From CAZIGK01 sp964538615 (GTDB taxonomy: Bacteria > Pseudomonadota > Alphaproteobacteria > Rickettsiales > RI-342): a DNA stretch of 27,659 nucleotides. The position numbers and the translations under genes are program-made. Where the stretch lies: assembly GCA_964538615.1 (NCBI GenBank), contig CAZIGK010000026.1, positions 1 through 27,659 of the forward strand, read 5' to 3'. The notes under the pieces are model-generated. The model was not told the DNA's origin. It searched no databases and saw nothing but the letters and a program-made list of their open reading frames with translations. Numbering within the stretch: position 1 is the stretch's first letter; each line of letters starts with the position of its first letter. Below, one piece after another: positions 1-6,874 of the stretch.

Positions 1-57
1 CTTTAGCCCCGACGCGTAGCGAGGCTAGTAAGCCGAGCGAAGCCAAGAGAAGTTTCT

Positions 58-90
58 CGTGGATGCCTGCCTACGCAGGCATGACGGGTG
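58..90. repeat. REP-like hairpin repeat, copy 1
   Basis: A palindromic stem (TGCCTGC, loop CTAC, GCAGGCA) lies between a left flank CGTGGA and a right flank ATGACGGGTG. It is followed by GTGTGGTGTTGGG. Nearly the same 33 bases recur at 27607-27639 with only one difference in the loop. This is the form of dispersed extragenic palindromes common in alphaproteobacteria. No coding role is seen. Confidence 0.8.
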
Positions 91-205
91 TGGTGTTGGG
101 TTGGACAAGAAGCGAGCACAGGAGTGCGAGCCTTTGAGCCGAGCGTCAGCGAGAGGGGCGAAGCCACGCCAACGGTTGTGTCAGGTGAGGGCTAGCAAGC
201 CCGAA

Positions 206-280
206 CCAGCCCTGAGCCGCCCTCATTTGCGAGACAGGAGTCGAGCAAGGAGGGAATAAAACAACCGAGCGGAGCCAGAG
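206..280. repeat. 75-bp direct repeat, unit 1
   Basis: This unit matches 370-444 at about 70 of 75 positions. The two units flank a hairpin repeat at 293-325. No coding potential is convincing. With its partner it makes up much of the gene-free stretch 1-449, which holds only repeats. The related motif GGCTAG(T/C)AAGCC at 22-34 and 189-201 also recurs near 14138-14265. Confidence 0.75.
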
Positions 281-292
281 CAAGAGGAGAGA

Positions 293-325
293 TGGATTCC
301 GGGTCAAGCCCGGAATGACAGGGGG
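293..325. repeat. REP-like hairpin repeat, alternative stem
   Basis: The stem ATTCCGGG/CCCGGAAT with loop TCAAG sits in flanks like those of the repeat at 58-90: TGGAT on the left, ATGACAGGGG on the right, and then GTGTGGTGTTGGG. The flanks are shared but the stem is different, so both seem to be versions of one repeat family. Confidence 0.7.
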
Positions 326-369
326 GAGTGTGGTGTTGGGGTGTGGGAACGGCGGCAAGCAGGCCTGCG

Positions 370-444
370 CCAGCCCTGAACTGCCCTCATTTGCGAGACA
401 GGAGTCGAGCAAGGAGGGAATAAAGCAACCAAGTGGAGCCAGAG
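370..444. repeat. 75-bp direct repeat, unit 2
   Basis: Second copy of the unit at 206-280. It ends immediately before the 3' end of pcm, which finishes at 450 on the minus strand. The differences between the copies are scattered substitutions without indels. Confidence 0.75.
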
Positions 445-449
445 AAACC

Positions 450-1166
450 TCAGCTATTCGCTTCCAGCGGGACGAAGCGTACGGGCATCATATGTTGCAT
501 GTGAAAGCTATCTCCTTGCTTGACCATGCGCACAAGCCATTGGTCTTGCCCTTGTGTACCGACCGGGATGATGAGAATGCCGCCATCACGCAGTTGGTTG
601 AGGTAGATGTGCGGAATTTCCGGTGCGGCAGCGGTGACGATGATGCGATCAAACGGAGCGGATTCCGGCCAGCCTTTGGTGCCGTCTCCCAGACGGGTGT
701 GGATATTTTGCAGACCCATATCCAAAAACCGTTCGCGGGCGGTTTGGTAGAGATAGTCATGTCGCTCGATGGTGTAGACCATGCGGCAGAGTTTGGATAA
801 GACTGCGGCTTGATAACCGGAGCCGGTGCCGATTTCCAGCACCCGGCTGCGTGCATCCAGTTGCAATGCCCAGGTCATCCATGCGACGATAGAAGGCTGG
901 CTGATGGTCTGGCCGGAGGCAATGGGCAGAGCGATATCTTCGTAGGCGCGGCTGGCAAAGGTATCGGGCACGAAAAGGTGACGCGGGACGGATTCCATAG
1001 CGTTGAGGACGGGGATATCCGTAATGCCTTTTTGCCGCAGTTGCAGCACTAACTGTGCCCTCTGCTGCCAGTGGGAGGGGAGGGAATCAACGCCGTCTCC
1101 GGCGGCAGAAAATGCAGGGGAAGAGGAATCCTGCGCGGTGAAGGGGCGTTCATCCTGCAGAAGCAT
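450..1166 (-). CDS. pcm: Protein-L-isoaspartate O-methyltransferase
   Basis: This is the SAM-dependent repair methyltransferase that converts damaged L-isoaspartyl residues back towards aspartate in the cytoplasm. The SAM-binding loop VLEIGTGSGYQAAVLSKL is clear, as is the later GDGTKGWPESAPFDRIIVTAAA block, both typical of the PCMT family. I start at 1166 (MLLQDERPF) because a GGAGG lies 9 nt upstream. An ATG at 1175 has no spacing from that GGAGG, and a longer frame reaches 1220. The start lies 17 bases inside the end of surE, the usual partner, so the two are probably translationally coupled. The product of about 238 residues is slightly longer than E. coli Pcm because of its N-terminal segment. 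Confidence 0.93.
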   Translation of the reverse strand: MLLQDERPFTAQDSSSPAFSAAGDGVDSLPSHWQQRAQLVLQLRQKGITDIPVLNAMESVPRHLFVPDTFASRAYEDIALPIASGQTISQPSIVAWMTWALQLDARSRVLEIGTGSGYQAAVLSKLCRMVYTIERHDYLYQTARERFLDMGLQNIHTRLGDGTKGWPESAPFDRIIVTAAAPEIPHIYLNQLRDGGILIIPVGTQGQDQWLVRMVKQGDSFHMQHMMPVRFVPLEANS

Positions 1167-1938
1167 GGGTGTCATCCTCCGTGGTGAGGCCGCTGTGACA
1201 GCGCAGGTTTTCCAGCACATCGTAGGCGGTCATATCCAGACTGAGTGGTGTGACCGCAATGTAGCCATCGCCTACGGCGGCCATATCTGTATTGGGCCAG
1301 AGCAGCAAGTCTTCCCTCTCTACGCCAATCCAGTAATAGGGGGTGCCTTTGGGGTCGCGGTGTTCGCTGAGGCGTTCCCCTACGCGGCGGCGGCCATGCG
1401 GAACATATTGTACCCCGCGGATACGATCCGGCGTGAGGTTGGGAAAATTGATATTGAGCAGGACATTCGGTGGCCAGCCTGCATGCACCAGATCCCGAAT
1501 CAGGCCGGGGGCAAACATGAGGACGGATTCGCTGTGCAGTGGTTTATCATCCACCAGTTGGCTGATGGCAATGGAGGGAATATCCAGCAGAGTGCCTTCC
1601 ATGGCGGCGGCGACTGTACCGGAGTATGTGATATCCTCCCCCAGATTTGCGCCGCGATTGACGCCGGAGAGAACCAGATCTATCGGTTTTTCCTCTCTGA
1701 ATATTTGACGTGCGGCCATGAGCACGCAATCGGTTGGGGTGCCGCTGACGGCATAGCGTTTGTCTGCCAGTTGACGCACGCGCAAGGGAATGTTGATGGT
1801 GAGGGAGTGGCCTGCGCCGCTTTGTTCCAGCTCTGGGGCGACCACCACCACATCATCCGTCAGGCTGCGGGCGATGGATTCCAGCACCTCCAGCCCCGGT
1901 GCGTGAATACCATCATCGTTGGTGACGAGGATGCGCAT
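1150..1938 (-). CDS. surE: 5'/3'-nucleotidase SurE
   Basis: This is a metal-dependent survival nucleotidase acting on nucleoside monophosphates and short polyphosphates in the cytoplasm. The N-terminal MRILVTNDDGIHAPG gives metal ligands D8 and D9. S40 lies in the PELEQSGAGHSLTI block, and the LSGVNRGANLGEDITYSGTV block supplies the conserved asparagine. The length of 262 residues is normal. The frame is open to 2037, but family alignment places the start at 1938. The Shine-Dalgarno there is weak, and ATG codons at 1992 and 2037 are less likely. It overlaps pcm downstream, so surE-pcm is an operon. A loose promoter (TTGTGT and TATATT on the minus strand) lies around 2000-2035, but I do not rely on it. 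Confidence 0.94.
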   Translation of the reverse strand: MRILVTNDDGIHAPGLEVLESIARSLTDDVVVVAPELEQSGAGHSLTINIPLRVRQLADKRYAVSGTPTDCVLMAARQIFREEKPIDLVLSGVNRGANLGEDITYSGTVAAAMEGTLLDIPSIAISQLVDDKPLHSESVLMFAPGLIRDLVHAGWPPNVLLNINFPNLTPDRIRGVQYVPHGRRRVGERLSEHRDPKGTPYYWIGVEREDLLLWPNTDMAAVGDGYIAVTPLSLDMTAYDVLENLRCHSGLTTEDDTHASAG

Positions 1939-2135
1939 ATCCGACAGAGGGGTATGTTTCAGGCGGTGGTAGAGGGTGGCATCGCAGTGCATGGAACAAA
2001 ACGCTCTAAATATAGGGGACGTTGCACCACCATACACAAGCGATGGTTAAGATAGGTTAAAGGCAAGCGATGGAAAAAAGAGACGGATGCTGATAGGGGT
2101 GGTAACGCGAACCACAGACGAGTACGGAGGAACAC

Positions 2136-2414
2136 ATGGAAGCGACACAGGTACCCCTGCCAATGGTCAATAATACCGCGTTGCAGCGGTTTGAGATGCC
2201 AGTGGAAGGGCTTGTGACCTTTGCCAATTATCGGATAGAGGGAAGGAAGCTGTGGATAGATTATGTGGAGGCGCCGCCGGAATTACGTGGATCAGGCGTA
2301 GCGGGACGTTTGATGCAGGAAATTTTGCGTTACGCAGAAGCTGAGGGCTTGAGCATTGTGCCGATATGCGGGTATGCAGCGGCATGGCTGGCCCGGCATC
2401 GGCTGACGTCCTGA
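2136..2414 (+). CDS. Small GNAT-like N-acetyltransferase (COG2388/YjdJ type)
   Basis: This 92-residue protein has the compact single-domain form of the COG2388 (YjdJ) acetyltransferases. A beta strand (LVTFANYRIEG) is followed by VEAPPELRGSGVAGRLMQ, where RGSGVAG is the acetyl-CoA pyrophosphate-binding loop. The end, LSIVPICGYAAAWLARH, is characteristic of the group. The start is supported by GGAGGA about 5 nt upstream of the ATG. The family's substrates are mostly unknown, so none is assigned. It lies alone on the plus strand between surE and purD, and its stop lies directly next to the end of purD (2416), so the two are convergent with no room for a terminator. Confidence 0.85.
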   Translation: MEATQVPLPMVNNTALQRFEMPVEGLVTFANYRIEGRKLWIDYVEAPPELRGSGVAGRLMQEILRYAEAEGLSIVPICGYAAAWLARHRLTS

Positions 2415-2415
2415 A

Positions 2416-3684
2416 TCAGGATTCAATAGCGCGCCAGCCAATATCCCGCCGACAAAAGCCTTCCGGCCAGTCAATGGCATCAACGGCCTGATATGCGCGG
2501 CTTTGAGCCTCTTTTAAGTTAGTACCCAGTGCGGTGACACCCAATACGCGACCGCCATTGGCCAGTACCATCCCGCCATCCGTGCGGGTGCCAGCGTGGA
2601 AAATGGTGACCCCCGGTAGCAGAGAGGCAGCAGGCAGGCCTTTGATTTCTGTGCCTTTGGTATAGTCGCCAGGGTAGCCTTTGGCTGCCATGACCACACA
2701 GAGAGCCGCTTGTGGTTTCAAGGTGACAGGCGTGGGAAGGGTGCCGTGGGCAATGGCATGAAAGATGGGAAGGATATCTCCCTCGATGCGTTGCATGAGC
2801 ACCTGTGTTTCCGGATCTCCAAAGCGGACATTATATTCCAGCAGATAGATACCTTTGGCGGTTAGCATGAGTCCGGCGAATAAAACCCCACGGAAAGGGG
2901 TGCCGCGCATGGCCAGTTCATCTACCGTTGGCTGGATGATGGTTTGCATGACCTCTTGTTGCATCGTCTCTGTGAACATGGGGGCGGGGCTGTAGGTGCC
3001 CATGCCGCCTGTATTGGGGCCTGTATCGCCTTCACCTACGGTTTTATGATCCTGAGCGGCGCCCAGAGGAATGGCGGTATGGCCATTGGAAAGTGCGAAG
3101 AAGCTGACTTCCACCCCGTCCAGAAACTCCTCGATCACCACGGTTTGCCCGGCTGCACCGAAACGGCCTGAAAAAGCATCCGCCACCGCGTCTAATGCTT
3201 CGGCTTCTGTATGGGCTACGGTCACGCCTTTACCTGCGGCCAGACCATCTGCTTTGACCACAATGGGGGCGCCATGTTGTCGAATGTAGGCTTCTGCATC
3301 GGGTCGCTGGGTGAAAACCCCGCAGGCGGCGGTACGGATATTACGGGCTGCACAAATATCTTTGGTGAAGGCTTTGGAGCCTTCCATGCGGGCGGCCTCT
3401 GCGCTTGGGCCGAAGCAAGCGATACCATGTGCGGTTAAATAATCTGCCATGCCCTGTACCAGAGGGTCTTCCGGGCCGATAATGACCAGATCTATCGCGT
3501 GTTGCTGTGCAAAGGCCAGTACGCCTTCTTTGTCTGTAGCAGAGAGAGAGGGAAGACATTCTGCCACTTGTGCAATGCCGCCATTACCGGGAGCGCAGAA
3601 CAGTGCTGTCAGTTGTGGAGATTGAGCAATTTTCCAGCAGAGGGCATGTTCACGCCCGCCATTGCCTAGGACTAATACACGCAT
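2416..3684 (-). CDS. purD: Phosphoribosylamine-glycine ligase (GAR synthetase)
   Basis: PurD joins phosphoribosylamine and glycine using ATP, the second step of purine synthesis. At 422 residues it is full length. The order of motifs is standard: MRVLVLGNGGREHALCWKI at the N-terminus, GPEDPLVQGMADYL, then the ATP-grasp region with PIVVKADGLAAGKGVTVA, followed by QDHKTVGEGDTGPNTGGMG and LLEYNVRFGDPETQVLM with metal-binding residues. The ATG at 3684 matches the family start exactly. An AT-rich CATTATAAG upstream on the minus strand could be a -10 box. It lies downstream of fur on the same strand, separated by the 3755-3899 inverted-repeat element. Confidence 0.97.
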   Translation of the reverse strand: MRVLVLGNGGREHALCWKIAQSPQLTALFCAPGNGGIAQVAECLPSLSATDKEGVLAFAQQHAIDLVIIGPEDPLVQGMADYLTAHGIACFGPSAEAARMEGSKAFTKDICAARNIRTAACGVFTQRPDAEAYIRQHGAPIVVKADGLAAGKGVTVAHTEAEALDAVADAFSGRFGAAGQTVVIEEFLDGVEVSFFALSNGHTAIPLGAAQDHKTVGEGDTGPNTGGMGTYSPAPMFTETMQQEVMQTIIQPTVDELAMRGTPFRGVLFAGLMLTAKGIYLLEYNVRFGDPETQVLMQRIEGDILPIFHAIAHGTLPTPVTLKPQAALCVVMAAKGYPGDYTKGTEIKGLPAASLLPGVTIFHAGTRTDGGMVLANGGRVLGVTALGTNLKEAQSRAYQAVDAIDWPEGFCRRDIGWRAIES

Positions 3685-3727
3685 GGGGCGGCCTTATAAT
3701 GGTTGATATGGGACGAGGGGAAGGTAG

Positions 3728-3820
3728 TCATAGCGGTTCTGCAATGCTGATTCCAGAGAGTGTCGTCATGCGATGTTTAATAGCCTGCAAACGGCCTTTT
3801 TCTGTGCTGCCGGCTTTCAT
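3728..3820 (-). CDS. Possible 30-residue peptide inside the fur-purD element
   Basis: A short frame on the minus strand begins MKAGSTEKGRLQAIKHR and ends ISIAEPL. It has GGAGA about 5 nt upstream, and an in-frame ATG at 3835 would add five residues. It lies mostly inside the 145-bp inverted-repeat element, and its end runs out past the left arm. I do not recognise it. The frame may exist by chance, because the same DNA is better explained as a structured repeat. Confidence 0.2.
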   Translation of the reverse strand: MKAGSTEKGRLQAIKHRMTTLSGISIAEPL

Positions 3821-3899
3821 GTGTTCTCCATACATGGAAACGTCCGGTTCTCGAAAACGGCCTTTTTGACAGATTCTCCCTCGCGTGACGACACTCTCT
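3755..3899. repeat. 145-bp element with 19-bp terminal inverted repeats
   Basis: The left arm (3755-3773, AGAGAGTGTCGTCATGCGA) is the reverse complement of the right arm (3881-3899) with one mismatch. Inside are two direct copies of AAACGGCCTTTTT (3789-3801 and 3855-3867) flanking a hairpin formed by TTTCATGT and ACATGGAAA. The right arm runs into the fur stop codon (3898-3900). There is no clear target duplication. It could be a small non-autonomous mobile element (MITE-like) or a structured RNA in the 3' region of fur. Confidence 0.65.
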
Positions 3900-4302
3900 A
3901 GCGTTTTTCCAGGGGGATGCCGAAGAGTTCCAGCCGATGATCGACCAGTTTGTAGCCCAGACGCTCTGCGACTTTATGTTGCAGAGCCTCAATTTCTTCA
4001 TCCACAAATTCAATGATCTGGCCGGTGCGCAGATCAATCAGGTGGTCATGATGGTCATCGGACATTTCTTCGTAGCGGGCGCGGCCATCGCCAAAATCAT
4101 GGCGTTGGATAATGCCAGATTCTTCGAAGAGCTTAACCGTACGATAGACCGTGGCGATGCTGATGCGTGAATCCCGTGCGGAGGCGCGCTCATAGAGGGT
4201 TTCTACGTCCGGATGATCTGTGGATTCTGCCAGAACCTGCGCAATGGTTTTGCGTTGTTCTGTCAGTTTTAGGCCTTTTTCGGCACAGAGTTTTTCGATC
4301 AT
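3898..4302 (-). CDS. fur: Ferric uptake regulator, Fur family
   Basis: This is a 134-residue Fur-family repressor. The winged-helix DNA-binding part includes RISIATVYRTVKLFEESG (about 46-63). The metal site HHDH lies at residues 84-87, followed by HLIDLRTGQIIEF and the C-terminal RLGYKLVDHRLELFGIP, a signature of alphaproteobacterial Fur. There is no C-terminal CxxC zinc pair, as is usual in this class. By family it could be the iron sensor or the manganese-responsive Mur variant, which sequence alone does not decide. It is divergent from zwf. The last codons overlap the end of the adjacent inverted-repeat element. Confidence 0.92.
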   Translation of the reverse strand: MIEKLCAEKGLKLTEQRKTIAQVLAESTDHPDVETLYERASARDSRISIATVYRTVKLFEESGIIQRHDFGDGRARYEEMSDDHHDHLIDLRTGQIIEFVDEEIEALQHKVAERLGYKLVDHRLELFGIPLEKR

Positions 4303-4672
4303 GGTTTTCTCCCTCTCGTGGCAGTCAGAGGATGTAGAGGATGGTTAGTGCGTTTGCGGCGGGTGGGTTGTGGCCTGAGTTCCATGACAATAGCGTAGGG
4401 TCATGCAACCTAAGTTATAGGGTATGCCATCCTCCGGCAAGATGTGCAAGCCGGATGCGCAGAAAATGCCGCTGGATTGCCGATAAAAAAGCAGGGTGTC
4501 ATTGCAGGCTGGTCAAACGGTAAGGATTTGTTATAGTGCGCGGATTATAGCTGGTTCTGTTGTTTTTCATGCGGTGGCGCTGCCTGAGCGCGCTGGATGA
4601 AAGCTGCGTGAAGTTGCTGTAATGGCTGGAAAATCATTTCTGGTCGATAGATAGAAAAAACAGGGTATTTGC
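4303..4672. promoter_or_regulatory. Divergent fur/zwf intergenic region
   Basis: This is 370 bases without a credible gene. It must hold both the fur and zwf promoters. A TTATAG-like -10 candidate for zwf is at 4531-4536, and TTATAG is repeated 14 nt later, but I find no convincing -35 box. I see no obvious Fur-type AT-rich palindrome. Confidence 0.4.
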
Positions 4673-6154
4673 ATGAGTAGTACGTCAGTCGCGGCGTTAC
4701 AGGCCGCTGATGTTTGTGTCTTTGGGGCGGCAGGTCATTTGGCTATGCATAAAATTTTCCCTGCGTTGCTGCTGCGGCATGGGCATGGGCAATTGCCTGC
4801 GGAAAGCCGATTTTTTGCAGTAGATGTGGCGCAAAAAGATACGGCGGGTTTTTTGCAGCAATTTGAGCCATTCGCTCAGTCTGAAGCGAAGCCGATGCCC
4901 AAATGGGGCGAGGCGTGGAAAGCGTTTCAGGCGCAAACCAGCTATCATGCGATTACGCCGGGGAAAGCTTTGCCAGCGTCCATTAAAGCGCGGATGGATG
5001 AAGAACCTAGACCGGTACGGATGTTTTATATTGCGACCGGAGCCGAGCATTACGCCGGTATTTGCCAGCAGTTGCAGGATGCAGGACTCATTACCCCGGA
5101 CAGCCGCATTGTGCTGGAGAAGCCATTGGGTTCGGATATGGCGTCGTTTTTGACAATGGATGCGGCGGTATCGAAGTTTTTCCGGGAAGATCAGATTTAC
5201 CGTATTGATCATTATCTGGGCAAAGAAACCGTGCAAAACCTGATGATTTTGCGTTTTGCCAACCCGCTTTTAGCACGGACATGGAATGCGGATGCGATTG
5301 ACCATGTACAGATTACCGTATCTGAAAGTGCGGGGATTGCCGGTCGTTCCGGTTTTTATGATGCCTATGGTGCGCTGAAGGATATGGTGCAGAACCATTT
5401 GCTGCAAATGCTGTGTCTGGTCGCGATGGAGCCGCCATCTCATATTTCCCCGGAGACGATTCGGGCAGAGAAAATTAAAGTTTTACGGGCGTTGCGCCCT
5501 ATGACCAGGGCATCTATCGCCACAGATTCGGTGAGGGGGCAATACAGCGCCGGTGAGGTGAATGGTGAAGCCGTGAGCGCCTATGTGCAGGATGCCGGTA
5601 AGCCTTCCAGCCAGACCGAAAGTTTTGTCGCCCTGAAAACCCACGTGGATAACTGGCGGTGGTCTGGGGTGCCGTTCTACCTTCGTACAGGAAAGCGGCT
5701 GAAAAGCAGGTATTCTGAGGTGGTATTGCAGTTCCGTTCCGTGCCGCATCAGATATTCCCGGATCAGGAAGAGCATCTGGAAAGTAACCGTCTGGTGATT
5801 CGCTTGCAGCCGGATGAGTCTATTCGGCTGAATCTGGTGACGAAGGAGCCGGGGCCGGGGGGATATCGGTTAAAGCCGGTATCGCTGAACCTGTCACTGG
5901 CGAAGGATTATGCGGCGTCTGGTGCATCTGCCTATGAGCGGCTGATGATGGATGTGGTGCGGGGGAACCCGACCCTGTTTATGCACCGGGATGAAGTGAT
6001 TGCCGCATGGGAATGGATTGATACCATTACGGCGTTATGGAGCGAGGCAAAAACCCCGCTGCACCTCTATACGGCGGGTGGAATAGGGCCAACCGCTGCC
6101 GAGCAACTGATGCAACATGATGGAAGAGAATGGAATGACCCACAATCAGCCTGA
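4673..6154 (+). CDS. zwf: Glucose-6-phosphate 1-dehydrogenase
   Basis: Zwf oxidises glucose-6-phosphate to 6-phosphogluconolactone with NAD(P)+, opening the oxidative pentose-phosphate and Entner-Doudoroff routes. The active-site signature RIDHYLGKE is intact at residues 177-185. IVLEKPLGSD precedes it, and the C-terminal domain carries FYLRTGKRL and related blocks. At 493 residues it is full length. The nucleotide-binding loop near residues 18-27 is unusual: it reads GAAGHLAMHK where the family normally has GxxGDLAxxK, so the aspartate is replaced by histidine. The gene overlaps the start of pgl and is its natural operon partner. No edd, eda or gnd is seen in the window. Confidence 0.95.
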   Translation: MSSTSVAALQAADVCVFGAAGHLAMHKIFPALLLRHGHGQLPAESRFFAVDVAQKDTAGFLQQFEPFAQSEAKPMPKWGEAWKAFQAQTSYHAITPGKALPASIKARMDEEPRPVRMFYIATGAEHYAGICQQLQDAGLITPDSRIVLEKPLGSDMASFLTMDAAVSKFFREDQIYRIDHYLGKETVQNLMILRFANPLLARTWNADAIDHVQITVSESAGIAGRSGFYDAYGALKDMVQNHLLQMLCLVAMEPPSHISPETIRAEKIKVLRALRPMTRASIATDSVRGQYSAGEVNGEAVSAYVQDAGKPSSQTESFVALKTHVDNWRWSGVPFYLRTGKRLKSRYSEVVLQFRSVPHQIFPDQEEHLESNRLVIRLQPDESIRLNLVTKEPGPGGYRLKPVSLNLSLAKDYAASGASAYERLMMDVVRGNPTLFMHRDEVIAAWEWIDTITALWSEAKTPLHLYTAGGIGPTAAEQLMQHDGREWNDPQSA

Positions 6155-6848
6155 CGCGATGGAGCCGGAAAGCTTTTGGAAGTTTGCCAGTAAAGAGGTG
6201 CAGACCAGCACTTTATGTCGCCATATTAGTGCGGAGATCCAGCGCGCCATTGCAGCCTATGGGTATGCAAGCATGGTCGTGCCGGGTGGCAGCACCCCGA
6301 AACCTTTGCTGGAGGCATTGGGGAAAGAGCCTATCCAATGGAATAAACTATGGCTGACCTTAAGTGACGAGCGTTGGGTGCCATTGGATTCTGATGAACG
6401 GAACGAGAAAATGTTGCGGAGTATTTTGCCGGTGGACTCTATGCGGTTTGTCTCCCTATGCAGTCGGCATAGCACCCCTGAGGAGGGCGAGGCCACGGTA
6501 GAGGCGGCGTTGGGTAATATGCCGCGTCCATTTGATATTGTCTTGTTGGGCATGGGGAATGATGGGCATTTTGCGTCCCTCTTTCCGGATACACCGGAAC
6601 TGGAAGAGGGGCTGAAGCTGGACAACCCGAAGCTCTGTCAGGCGATTGCCCCCGCAGGAGGGCGCACAGCGCGTATCAGCCTGACGCTGGCTGCGTTGAA
6701 ACGAAGCCGGAAGCGGTTTTTGCTGGTGCAGGGTGAGGAAAAATGGAATGTCATTAAGCAAGCAGAAAAGCCGGAAACCAGCCCCCTGGATCTGCCGGTA
6801 AAAGCCCTGCTGGAGGCAGCGCCGACAACCATTTGCTGGTGTCCGTAA
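6135..6848 (+). CDS. pgl: 6-phosphogluconolactonase
   Basis: Pgl hydrolyses the lactone made by Zwf to 6-phosphogluconate. The sugar-isomerase-like fold is marked by VVPGGSTPKPLLEAL, WLTLSDERWVPLDSDERNEKM and VLLGMGNDGHFASLFP, the last containing the catalytic histidine region. The product has 237 residues, normal for the devB/pgl type. I choose the ATG at 6135 because AAGAG lies about 6 nt upstream. ATGs at 6117 and 6120 are possible. It overlaps the last 20 bases of zwf, which implies translational coupling. It is convergent with the rimK-like gene, which ends 26 bases away. Confidence 0.93.
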   Translation: MTHNQPDAMEPESFWKFASKEVQTSTLCRHISAEIQRAIAAYGYASMVVPGGSTPKPLLEALGKEPIQWNKLWLTLSDERWVPLDSDERNEKMLRSILPVDSMRFVSLCSRHSTPEEGEATVEAALGNMPRPFDIVLLGMGNDGHFASLFPDTPELEEGLKLDNPKLCQAIAPAGGRTARISLTLAALKRSRKRFLLVQGEEKWNVIKQAEKPETSPLDLPVKALLEAAPTTICWCP

Positions 6849-6874
6849 GCGCGGTTATGGGCGAGTGGGATTTT

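Noticed and set aside
315..800. A 161-codon plus-strand open frame
   Set aside because: It runs through a repeat and then antisense to pcm. It has no ribosome site and no domain.
1003..2055. A 350-codon plus-strand open frame
   Set aside because: It is antisense to surE and pcm, which carry clear family motifs. Its translation has no recognisable domain.
3777..4037. An 86-codon minus-strand frame with repeated KRPF patterns
   Set aside because: The repeated residues come from the AAACGGCCTTTTT direct repeats of the inverted-repeat element, and the rest is out of frame over fur.
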